Assembly (NCBI RefSeq): GCF_900177765.1
Contig: NZ_FXWI01000003.1
Span: 62,001-126,000, forward strand
Origin: Agreia sp. VKM Ac-1783
GTDB taxonomy: Bacteria; Actinomycetota; Actinomycetes; Actinomycetales; Microbacteriaceae
DNA: 64,000 bases
Reading direction: 5' to 3'
The position numbers and the translations under genes are program-made. Positions 35,180 through 42,963 of the stretch are shown here, piece by piece (position 1 is the stretch's first letter; every line of letters begins with the position of its first letter). A model generated the notes under the pieces. It ran no database searches, had not been told where the DNA came from, and saw only the letters and a program-made list of their open reading frames with translations.

Positions 35180-35590
35180 ATGACCCCGAAGCCCGCCGCC
35201 GCTGCCCATGACCTGCACACCTGCGATGCCGCCGTGAGCCTGGCGTTCAGCATTCTGGGCAAGCGGTGGAACGGCATGCTGCTCTCCACGCTCGGCAATG
35301 GACCGCTCTCATTCGCGGCGCTCAAGCGCGGTGTTCCGGGAATCAGCGACGCCATGCTCTCCGACCGCCTCACCGGGCTGGCCGAGGTCAATCTCCTCAC
35401 GCGAAGCGTCGACGCCGGGCCGCCGATCGCCGTCACCTACACGCTCACGCCGCAGGGCGAGCAGCTCCTGCCCCTGCTCGAGCAGCTCGGCCAGTGGGCC
35501 GCCAGCAACCTCGAGCGCCCCGCCGAAGAACGGCCCCAAGAACGCCCGGCCGCCGCGCGTCAAGGCACAGCTCCCGCAGAAAAGAACTGA
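35180..35590 (+). CDS. HxlR family regulator
   Basis: 136-residue winged-helix regulator of the HxlR (MarR-related) family. It shows the family pattern CDAAVSLAFSILGKRWNG near the N-terminus, with Cys in the redox/electrophile-sensing position, then FAALKRGVPGISDAMLSDRL (recognition helix) and VTYTLTPQGEQLLP (wing). A GTG 9 bp upstream is an alternative start. It ends 4 bp before the fused oxidoreductase, so the two are probably co-transcribed and the regulator may respond to that enzyme's substrate. Confidence 0.9.
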   Translation: MTPKPAAAAHDLHTCDAAVSLAFSILGKRWNGMLLSTLGNGPLSFAALKRGVPGISDAMLSDRLTGLAEVNLLTRSVDAGPPIAVTYTLTPQGEQLLPLLEQLGQWAASNLERPAEERPQERPAAARQGTAPAEKN

Positions 35591-35594
35591 TCCC

Positions 35595-37826
35595 ATGGAT
35601 TACGGACACACACTCCGGTTCGGCACCTTCGTCACCCCGACCGCCGCACAGCCCCAGGGTGCGGTCCAGCTCGCGCAGCTCTCCGAGTCGCTCGGCTACG
35701 ACCTCGTCACCTTTCAAGACCACCCCTACCAGGCGTCGTTTCTCGACACCTGGACTCTGATGTCGTACGTCGCGGCGGCGACCACGCGCATCCAGATCTC
35801 GCCGAACGTACTGAACCTGCCCCTGCGTCCGGCGCCGGTCACGGCCCGCGCGGCCGCGTCGCTCGACCTGCTGAGCGGCGGGCGCTTCAACCTCGGCCTC
35901 GGCGCCGGCGGGTTCTGGGATGCGATCGAGGCGATGGGTGGGCGCCGCCTGACCCCGGGACAAGCCGTGGATGCGCTCAGCGAGGCCATCGACATCATGC
36001 GCGGCACGTGGGCGGCTGGCGAACGCGCGGTGCTCAAGGGCGGGGAGTACTACCCGGTCAACGGGGCCAAGCGCGGCCCGGCCCCGGCGCACGACATTCC
36101 TATCTGGGTGGGCGCGTACAAGCCGCGCATGCTGCGGCTCACCGGCAAGAAGGGTGATGGATGGCTGCCGAGCCTGCCGTATCTCAAGCCGGGCGACCTT
36201 CAATCAGGAAACGCGCGCATCGATGACGCGGCGGCCGAGGCGGGGCGCGATCCTGCGGAGATCCGCCGCCTGCTCAACATCACCGGCACCGAGAGCCTCG
36301 ACCAGCTCGCGGGCATGGCGCTCGACGATGGCATCGGCACGTTCATCGTGATGGGCGACGACCCCGCGGTGCTGCAGCGCTTCGCCGAAGAGACGATGCC
36401 GCAGCTGCGCGAAGCCGTCGCCGATGCCAGGGCGACGAGCGGGATCGTCGCGACCGACAGCATCCGGCCGGCCCGCGCGATCGCGCTGAGGCGCGAGGGC
36501 ATCGCCTACGACGAGCTGCCCGAGTCGCTGCGCGAGAGTGCGATCGAGCCGGGAGACACGGCGTACGCGGGAGTGCGCTCCACTTATATGCGTGGAGGTG
36601 CGCCCGGCCTCGTGCTGCGCCCGCGCGACGTCGACGAGGTGCGCGATGCCCTGTTGTTCGCGCGACGGCACGCGTCGCTGCCGCTCGGTATCCGCAGCGG
36701 AGGCCATGGGATCAGCGGTCGCAGCACCAACGACGGCGGCATCGTGATCGACCTCAAGAACCTCAACGAGATCGAGGTCGTCGACCCCGAGAAGAGGCTC
36801 GTGCGCGTCGGCCCGGGCGCGCGCTGGATGGACGTGGCCGCCGCCCTGCAGCCCTTCGGCCTGGCGCTCTCGAGCGGAGACTACGGCGGGGTCGGCGTGG
36901 GCGGACTCGCGACCGCCGGCGGCGTCGGCTTTCTTGGCCGCGAGCACGGACTCACGATCGACCACATGGTGGCCGCCGATGTGCTGCTCGCCGACGGAAC
37001 GCTGGCACACACCTCGGCGACCGAGAACCCCGAGCTGTTCTGGGCCGTGCGCGGCGCCGGCGCGAACGTGGGCATCGTGGTGTCGTTCGACTTCGTGGCC
37101 GACGAGGTGGCCGACGTCGGATGGGCGCAGCTCGCGTTCCAGGTCGACGACGCGGCGCAGTTTCTCGAGGACTTCGGTCGTCTTCAAGAGGAGTCGCCGC
37201 GTGACACGACCCTGTTCTTGATTCTGAGCGGCGGTCGCCCCGCCGAGCCCGCGACCGCGCAGATGTACGGAGTCGTCAACTCCTCTGACCCCGACACGAT
37301 CATCGCGCGCCTGCAGCCGTTCGCGGAGCTCGCGCCGTTGGTGGGTCAGCAGGTGCAGCTGCTTCCGTACGCCGCGGTCATGGCGAACGCCTCGGATGTC
37401 GCGCACAACGGCCAGGGCGAGCCGTCGTTCCGCTCGGGGTTGGTCGAGCACCTGGATGCGCCGACCGCGCGGGCCGCGGCCGCTCTGGCGACGTCGGGTT
37501 CGGCGCCGTGGTTCCAGATCCGCCCGGTGGGCGGCGCGATCAACGACGTGGCCCCGGATGCGACGGCCTACGCCCACAGGTCGGCCAACTTCTCGATCAC
37601 CTCGGTCGGGAGGAGCGCGCGCTTCGAGCAGCTCTGGGACTCGCTGGCTTCGCATTTTGACGGGCTGTACCTGAGCTTCGAGAGCAGAACGGGCGAGCAG
37701 ATCGTGGCGCAGGCATTCCCGCCGGCGACGCTGGCGCGCCTGAGGGAAATCAAAGCTGAGGTCGACCCGGATTTCGTCTTCAGAGACAACTTCGGGGTCG
37801 CAGCGGAGCCGGCTCCTTTGGGCTGA
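35595..37826 (+). CDS. Fused luciferase-like monooxygenase / FAD-linked oxidase
   Basis: 743-residue two-domain protein. Residues 1 to about 300 form a luciferase-like (LLM) flavin/F420-dependent oxidoreductase: RFGTFVTP, YDLVTFQDHPYQ, LLSGGRFNLGLGAGG, IPIWVGAYKPRML. Residues from about 320 form a FAD-binding PCMH-type oxidase: LVLRPRDVDEVRDAL, IRSGGHGISG with the His used for covalent FAD, VGVGGLATAGGVGFLGREHG, and a BBE-like C-terminus ending DPDFVFRDNFG. The second flavin-linking Cys of berberine-bridge enzymes is not visible, so only His linkage is expected. No stop or frameshift lies between the domains. Substrate unknown. Confidence 0.9.
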   Translation: MDYGHTLRFGTFVTPTAAQPQGAVQLAQLSESLGYDLVTFQDHPYQASFLDTWTLMSYVAAATTRIQISPNVLNLPLRPAPVTARAAASLDLLSGGRFNLGLGAGGFWDAIEAMGGRRLTPGQAVDALSEAIDIMRGTWAAGERAVLKGGEYYPVNGAKRGPAPAHDIPIWVGAYKPRMLRLTGKKGDGWLPSLPYLKPGDLQSGNARIDDAAAEAGRDPAEIRRLLNITGTESLDQLAGMALDDGIGTFIVMGDDPAVLQRFAEETMPQLREAVADARATSGIVATDSIRPARAIALRREGIAYDELPESLRESAIEPGDTAYAGVRSTYMRGGAPGLVLRPRDVDEVRDALLFARRHASLPLGIRSGGHGISGRSTNDGGIVIDLKNLNEIEVVDPEKRLVRVGPGARWMDVAAALQPFGLALSSGDYGGVGVGGLATAGGVGFLGREHGLTIDHMVAADVLLADGTLAHTSATENPELFWAVRGAGANVGIVVSFDFVADEVADVGWAQLAFQVDDAAQFLEDFGRLQEESPRDTTLFLILSGGRPAEPATAQMYGVVNSSDPDTIIARLQPFAELAPLVGQQVQLLPYAAVMANASDVAHNGQGEPSFRSGLVEHLDAPTARAAAALATSGSAPWFQIRPVGGAINDVAPDATAYAHRSANFSITSVGRSARFEQLWDSLASHFDGLYLSFESRTGEQIVAQAFPPATLARLREIKAEVDPDFVFRDNFGVAAEPAPLG

Positions 37827-37968
37827 GCCCCCCCCCTGCGCCGCGCCCTGCTCGACAGGCCCGTCGACCGACCGAACTCTCACACGGAAGCGCGTCGGGT
37901 TCAAGCGGCTGCGGCCAGTCGACTCGGGGTGCGAAGCTGAAGCGCGCGACCCTCTGAAAGGAAACACC

Positions 37969-38958
37969 ATGCTCACGGTTCTGTTCATCGGCGGCAACGG
38001 CATCATCAGTTCGGCATGCAGCCGCCTGGCGGTCGAGCGAGGCTTCGACCTGACTCTGCTGAACCGGGGTCGCGACACGACGCGGCCGCCGATCGATGGC
38101 GTCGAGACCATCGTTGGCGACGCGACGGATGCGCAGAGCATGCGCGATGCTCTCGGCACGAGAACGTTCGACGTGGTCGTCAACTTCCGTGCGTTCAGCC
38201 CCGAGCAGGTGAGGGCCGACGTCGACCTCTTCCGCGATCGCACCGGCCAGTACATCTTCATCAGTTCGGCGTCGGCCTATCAGAAGCCCGTGACCCATTT
38301 TCCGATCGTCGAGTCGACCCCTCTCAGAAATCCGTTCTGGCAGTACTCGAGAGACAAGATCGCGTGCGAGCGGGTGTTGATGCAGGCGTTCGACGACCAC
38401 GACTTTCCGGTCACCATCGTGCGCCCCTCTCATACCTACGACCGCACCCTGGTGCCCCTCGACGGCGGCTGGACGGCGATCGAACGCATGCGGCAGGGCA
38501 AGCCGACGCTGGTGCACGGCGACGGCACCTCGCTGTGGACGCTCACCAATCACCGAGACGTGGCTCGCGGCCTGGTCGGCCTGCTGGGTCTCACGCGCAG
38601 CATCGGCGACGCCATCCACATCACCGGCGATGAGATCCTCACCTGGGACATGATCGCGAACGAGCTTGCGGCCGTCGCCGGCACCACGACGCAGCTCGTG
38701 CACGCGGCGTCGGCGGAAGTGGCGCAGGCCTTCCCGGAGTGGGCGGATGGAATTCTCGGCGACAAGGCGCATTCCCTGATCTTCGACAACAGCAAGATCA
38801 AGGCCCTGGTTCCAGACTTCGTCGCCAGCGTGCCGTTCTCCCTCGGCGCCCGAGAGATCGTCGGCTGGTACGACGAGGACCCGATCAGGCGGGTCGTCGA
38901 CCGCGAACTCGACGCTCGACTCGACGCGTTCGTCGCCCGAGTCTCGGATAGAGCGTGA
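37969..38958 (+). CDS. NAD-dependent epimerase/dehydratase family protein
   Basis: 329-residue extended SDR. The nucleotide-binding N-terminus is LFIGGNGIISSACSRLA (GxxGxxS variant of GxxGxxG). The catalytic Tyr and Lys are in QYSRDKIACE (YxxxK), with the upstream Ser in FISSASAYQK. SDRs of this shape (LFIGGNGxIS) are often annotated as sugar-nucleotide epimerases or reductases of unknown substrate. GAAAGGAAA precedes the start. Nine consecutive C bases lie in the gap before it. Confidence 0.87.
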   Translation: MLTVLFIGGNGIISSACSRLAVERGFDLTLLNRGRDTTRPPIDGVETIVGDATDAQSMRDALGTRTFDVVVNFRAFSPEQVRADVDLFRDRTGQYIFISSASAYQKPVTHFPIVESTPLRNPFWQYSRDKIACERVLMQAFDDHDFPVTIVRPSHTYDRTLVPLDGGWTAIERMRQGKPTLVHGDGTSLWTLTNHRDVARGLVGLLGLTRSIGDAIHITGDEILTWDMIANELAAVAGTTTQLVHAASAEVAQAFPEWADGILGDKAHSLIFDNSKIKALVPDFVASVPFSLGAREIVGWYDEDPIRRVVDRELDARLDAFVARVSDRA

Positions 38959-39018
38959 TGAGAATCTTCAGGGTGTAGAACCCCATTCTCCGGTCGTGCC
39001 GAGCAGTAGCATCGGCTC

Positions 39019-39732
39019 ATGCGCCGCATTCTCGACGACGGTCACTCGAGAGGTGAGCGGGAACCCTTCGAGGAGTTTCGGCCGTCCAGGGCACAACAGA
39101 AGCAGGAGTCGAAGCGAGTGCGACCCGTCGCAGTGCTTCCCGCCCTGGTTCTTGTAGCGGGCGCCTGTGTCGGCGTGCTGACGGCTACCGACCGCGGTGG
39201 TGCGCTGGTCATCTACCTCGGTCTGTTCGGCTTCAGCGGCGTCGTGGCGGCGGTCATCCTCGCCGTCTTACTGCCTCGCAACCGACGATTTCTGGCCAAC
39301 GCGCGCATCCGGATCTCCGCTCGCGCGATCGAGTACACGAATGCTCGAGGCAAGGTGATCGCATTCGACCGCGCCGATGTGTCATTGAGTGCATTGCTCG
39401 CGCCAATCACGCCCGCCCCCAACAGCGAAGGAATCACCCTTCCTGCCTCGCTGATGTTGTTCGTATCAGACCAGACACAGTCACTTCGGCTTCGCGGTTC
39501 GGACTGGGAGATCGAAGGCCTCAGGGCTGTTGTGGACGCGGCGAATACCCGTTTCGACCGGTCAGGCCGCGAACACGGCGCCGGAGCGCTCAGCCCCGGG
39601 GAGGTCAACGAACTGATTCCCGGAACGATGAGTTTTCGCGAGACCCATCCATTGACGTTCGCATTGCTCATCGGCTTCGGGTCGGCCGCCCTGCTGGTTC
39701 TGATCGTCGTCGGGATCGCGATCGCCCTATAG
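39019..39732 (+). CDS. Hypothetical membrane protein
   Basis: 237 residues with a polar N-terminus of about 35 residues, two hydrophobic segments (VLPALVLVAGACVGVLTA; LGLFGFSGVVAAVILAVLL), a 120-residue soluble middle and a C-terminal hydrophobic segment. The middle (ISARAIEYTNARGKVIAFDRADV) resembles PH-like membrane proteins that sense at the inner face. No catalytic motif and no recognised family. Confidence 0.6.
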   Translation: MRRILDDGHSRGEREPFEEFRPSRAQQKQESKRVRPVAVLPALVLVAGACVGVLTATDRGGALVIYLGLFGFSGVVAAVILAVLLPRNRRFLANARIRISARAIEYTNARGKVIAFDRADVSLSALLAPITPAPNSEGITLPASLMLFVSDQTQSLRLRGSDWEIEGLRAVVDAANTRFDRSGREHGAGALSPGEVNELIPGTMSFRETHPLTFALLIGFGSAALLVLIVVGIAIAL

Positions 39733-39748
39733 AACTCAGTGCTGAGCC

Positions 39749-40945
39749 CTACGGCCGCCCGTCGGTAATCGTCAGGACCGCGGCGAAGATCAGCACGATC
39801 GGAACGAAATAGGCGACGAAGTAGGCCGTGACACCGACAATGTTGAGCAGGACGGAACTCACGCGCCACCTGCGCTTCTGTTGAACGAAGCGCCGACCGC
39901 TACGGGCGATGAGCGGAGCGGGCACAATGGCGAGAGCACCCTCCACGCCGGGCCGCATGGCGGCCGCGCGAACCGGCGAGGCGGCAGTCTCTGCCGGGGT
40001 GCTCCCGAACGCGGGCAGAAGCGAGCGATGCGGTCGGGGCAGCCGCTCGTCGACGAAACGCTCTGTTCTGCGAATGAGTCGCGGAACGACCCTGTCGATC
40101 AGCGTGTGCACCGAGATCCAGGTCTGTGCGTCGGTGAAGTCCGTAGGTGCTGCAGTGAAGAACACCAGGGTGTCTTTGACGATCTCGACGTTGTAGTCAC
40201 CGGCGTACTCGACGAGGTCGGACATCACCTCGGACGAGAGCACGTAGAGGGCGTCGGCGCGGTCGTCCACGGGCGCGTAGGTCACGAACGCCCGGTCGAA
40301 CTCGCTCTCGAGGGAGATGCGTTGTAACGGCTCGTAGCCCGGAGGAAGATCGCTGCGCGACGTGTTGTTCGAGGTGGAGTCGAGCACGAGGTGCGGCAGC
40401 GGGGCAGGCAGGGTTACTGCAAGGTAGTGCCAGGTCGGGCTGCCCGGTCGCGTGGTCGTGAGAGAGCCGAATTCGAGACCGGATGCCGTGAAGCGCGGGT
40501 TCTCGATCACCGCGTCGCGGTCTGCGGTGATCATCGATGTGAACGTCGCCCTCTGCGACGGCTGCGGCTCGAAGCCGTTGGCGAGCGCTGTGAGGTTCTG
40601 CCGCCACTCTGTGACGGTCGCCTGCGAGCTGGTTTTCCTGCGGATTTTTAGCGCAACGCCGGCGGCGATGACGATCCACACACCGAGGATCCCGAGCATC
40701 CAAGCCAGGCTGCCCCAGTCGCTGCCGAGCACCTGACCGTCGTGCTGATTGTCGATCACGATGTCGATCGAGATGAGCGCAATGGCGAGGTACCAGAGCA
40801 TCGATGCGGCGTTCAGTTGGCCGAGCATCTTCGAGCCGGTCGTCGTCCACGGGATTCCCGATTGCCGCAGGTGTGCGGCCTTGGCGCGAAGCACCCTGCC
40901 GTCGGGTTCGCGCAACCACTCGAGGTAGAGCGGTTGGAGGGGCAC
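39749..40945 (-). CDS. Hypothetical membrane protein
   Basis: 398 residues, convergent with the previous gene. Two hydrophobic segments occur near residues 45-95 and one at the C-terminus (VAYFVAYFVPIVLIFAAVLTI), leaving a large 250-residue domain presumably in the cytoplasm. The TNYAN-style or enzyme motifs are absent. The arrangement and the segment LPPGYEPLQRISLESEFDRAFVTYAP recall DUF3137-like proteins, but this is weak. Function unknown. Confidence 0.6.
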   Translation of the reverse strand: MPLQPLYLEWLREPDGRVLRAKAAHLRQSGIPWTTTGSKMLGQLNAASMLWYLAIALISIDIVIDNQHDGQVLGSDWGSLAWMLGILGVWIVIAAGVALKIRRKTSSQATVTEWRQNLTALANGFEPQPSQRATFTSMITADRDAVIENPRFTASGLEFGSLTTTRPGSPTWHYLAVTLPAPLPHLVLDSTSNNTSRSDLPPGYEPLQRISLESEFDRAFVTYAPVDDRADALYVLSSEVMSDLVEYAGDYNVEIVKDTLVFFTAAPTDFTDAQTWISVHTLIDRVVPRLIRRTERFVDERLPRPHRSLLPAFGSTPAETAASPVRAAAMRPGVEGALAIVPAPLIARSGRRFVQQKRRWRVSSVLLNIVGVTAYFVAYFVPIVLIFAAVLTITDGRP

Positions 40946-41036
40946 CCGAAAATCCTACGCGGCGTCCGGTCGGTCGGCCGTCAGAGAGACGGGTTGGCCG
41001 CCTTGATCGCGATGAGCTCTGAGTAGAGTCGCAGTT

Positions 41037-41435
41037 GTGAGCACCACGCGCAGCCGCAAACGGCTCTTCCTGATCGTCGCTCTTGTCGTCATCGCCGTGC
41101 TTGCCCTGCTGTACGCGGCGCGTGTCGCAATCCTCTTTATCGACGCGACCGAAGGAGACGACGTGCCGCCTCTGTCATCGATCCCTCTTCCGACAGGTAG
41201 CGAGGTCACGCAGGTCAGCACCGGGTGCGGTTCTGGCGGATGCTGGACGCTGGTCACGGTGCGCCCGCCCGACGGAACTACGCCCGAAGATCTGAAAAAT
41301 GAGTTAGGAACGACGCCTCAATCGCGCCTACCCGGTTCGTTCTGGGATCCGCGCACCGTCTCACTGACGTCGAAGATTGAAGGTCCCCTTCTCGTGATCA
41401 AAGCCGATTACTTCTCTGCGGAGTACGTGCCCTAG
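41037..41435 (+). CDS. Small membrane-anchored hypothetical protein
   Basis: 132 residues with a basic N-terminus, one transmembrane helix (LFLIVALVVIAVLALLYAAR) and a roughly 100-residue extracytoplasmic part with two close Cys (STGCGSGGCWTL) that may form a disulfide. GTG start; no strong ribosome site. No recognised family. Confidence 0.5.
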   Translation: MSTTRSRKRLFLIVALVVIAVLALLYAARVAILFIDATEGDDVPPLSSIPLPTGSEVTQVSTGCGSGGCWTLVTVRPPDGTTPEDLKNELGTTPQSRLPGSFWDPRTVSLTSKIEGPLLVIKADYFSAEYVP

Positions 41436-41480
41436 CAGCCGACCCCACGCGACGCGACGCGTCGCCGAGTCGCCGTTCGA

Positions 41481-41530
41481 CTTGGCGCAAATCGACCTAA
41501 CTGCACGGTTTCGGGTCGATTCGCGACAAG
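41481..41530. repeat. Hairpin repeat, family C
   Basis: The arms CTTGGCGCAAATCGACC and GGTCGATTCGCGACAAG pair over 15 of 17 bases. The sequence TTGGCGCAnATCGACCTAAC, preceded by GTCGCCGAGT, recurs at 42843. Confidence 0.65.
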
Positions 41531-41591
41531 TGGGTGGTGCTTGATGTCGAGAATCTGCCGTGCCCGTCCCCGCCGCCTCTGTCGCCGACCG

Positions 41592-41840
41592 CTAACGCTG
41601 ATCGTCGGTGGGTTCGAGCGTCTTGCGTGCCGCAGCGGACTCTCGTCGTGACCGCCAGAACGCCACGTGTCCAGCCAGCCCCGCTATGAATATCGCCGCG
41701 ACGCCGACCGCTCCGATGACGAACCACACGGGCGGATCGGGCCACAGTTTGGAGAGGGAGATGGCGACCAAGGTGAGAGCGCCGACCAGAGAAAAAGTCC
41801 AGCGCGAGGCGATGAGGTAGTTGGTGATCCGTGGTCGCAT
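41592..41840 (-). CDS. Small two-TM membrane protein
   Basis: 82 residues with two hydrophobic helices (TFSLVGALTLVAISLSKL; WFVIGAVGVAAIFIAGLAGH) and a charged C-terminal tail. It lies 37 bp downstream of another small membrane gene on the same strand and may be co-transcribed. No family recognised. Confidence 0.5.
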   Translation of the reverse strand: MRPRITNYLIASRWTFSLVGALTLVAISLSKLWPDPPVWFVIGAVGVAAIFIAGLAGHVAFWRSRRESAAARKTLEPTDDQR

Positions 41841-41877
41841 GATGCCTCTTTCTGATCTGTTACACGGCCGAGCGCGG

Positions 41878-42117
41878 TCAGAGGCCGCGCTTCTTCATCC
41901 ACAGGTTGACGGGAATGGCGATGACGCCGACAGCAACGAGGGCGAGGTTGCAGATCACCAGAACGCCGTCGTCTCCGGCAAACGTGAACCCATTCCGCGC
42001 CGCCATCACGATTCCCACCACGATGCAGACGTACGGCAGGATCTCACGAAGGGGATTGAATCCGAGACGTCGAAACCTCTTCGGGGTCGAGTTATCGTGA
42101 CCGCGATCTTCACTCAT
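41878..42117 (-). CDS. Small two-TM membrane protein
   Basis: 79 residues: a polar, basic N-terminus (KRFRRLGFNPLRE) and two hydrophobic helices (YVCIVVGIVMAARNG; LVICNLALVAVGVIAIPV). The short C-terminus WMKKRGL is basic. Likely operon with 41592. No family recognised. Confidence 0.5.
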   Translation of the reverse strand: MSEDRGHDNSTPKRFRRLGFNPLREILPYVCIVVGIVMAARNGFTFAGDDGVLVICNLALVAVGVIAIPVNLWMKKRGL

Positions 42118-42263
42118 TCATGCAGTCTTGCAGGCATGAGCGCCGCGATGAAGCCCAGCGGGCGACTGTCGACGGGGTCGTTCGCTCGCACGTTGGCCGG
42201 CGCTAGGCCAGCCGAGCCCGCCGCAACCGAGCTAGCGCCGCACTCCTCGAATAATCTTGAGCC

Positions 42264-42803
42264 ATGGACGCTGCCGCACAGCACTTCGCCCGGTCGAGCA
42301 TGGAAGCCGGCCGTCGCCCGGAAGACGTGGTGCAGTCGCTGGTGAGTGCTGGCTGGCCGCCGCAGACCGCCTGGGATCTGGTCCGCTCCGTTCAGCCGCC
42401 ACCGCAGTCCGATCCGAGACTGTGGATGGTGATCGCGAGCTTCGCGCTCGGCTTGGTGTTCGTGCTCGTCGACCTGAGCATGTTCTTCTCGATCTTCACC
42501 GCCCCGGGCGGTCCGCGCGCGGTACTCGCCCAGTTCACCGACGAAACGCTGCCGATCGGCCCCTGGCTGATCACCACCCTGGTGCTGTGGGTGATCTCCA
42601 CAGTCTTGATCGTCATGCACTCGGTGCTCGGCCGCCGCCAGCCCAAGGTACGCCGTCGGGGTCGAGTTCTGGCGGTCATGAGCTGGGTTCTCGTGATCGG
42701 CAACCCGATTCTCGCTGTGGTCACGGGCATCCTCGGCGTGGTCGTCTACTTCGCCCTCGGAATCATGTGCGGCGAGGCCGTCAGCCAGGACTGCGGCTTC
42801 TGA
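42264..42803 (+). CDS. Hypothetical four-TM membrane protein
   Basis: 179 residues. The N-terminal 45 residues (ARSSMEAGRRPEDVVQSLVS, then AGWPPQTAWDLV) look like a small UBA-like helical domain seen in short actinobacterial membrane proteins. Three to four hydrophobic segments follow. Its start is 147 bp from the divergent small-protein gene. Function unknown. Confidence 0.58.
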   Translation: MDAAAQHFARSSMEAGRRPEDVVQSLVSAGWPPQTAWDLVRSVQPPPQSDPRLWMVIASFALGLVFVLVDLSMFFSIFTAPGGPRAVLAQFTDETLPIGPWLITTLVLWVISTVLIVMHSVLGRRQPKVRRRGRVLAVMSWVLVIGNPILAVVTGILGVVVYFALGIMCGEAVSQDCGF

Positions 42804-42842
42804 AGCTCTGCCCGCCTGGCGAGGCCCCGCGCTCGTCGCCGA

Positions 42843-42893
42843 GTTGGCGCACATCGACCTAACTTCGCGAATTTACGTCGATTTCTGACACAC
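42843..42893. repeat. Hairpin repeat, family C (diverged copy)
   Basis: Begins GTTGGCGCACATCGACCTAA and faces ACGTCGATTTCTGACA. It shares the TCGCCGAGTTGGCGCA...ATCGACCTAACT core with the element at 41481 and lies just 3' of the membrane-protein gene. Confidence 0.55.
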
Positions 42894-42963
42894 GGGCGGG
42901 GCGTGAAGGGCCACCGCGATGTCGCACCGGCCGTGGCCACGAAGACCACGGCCGGTGCGTGCA

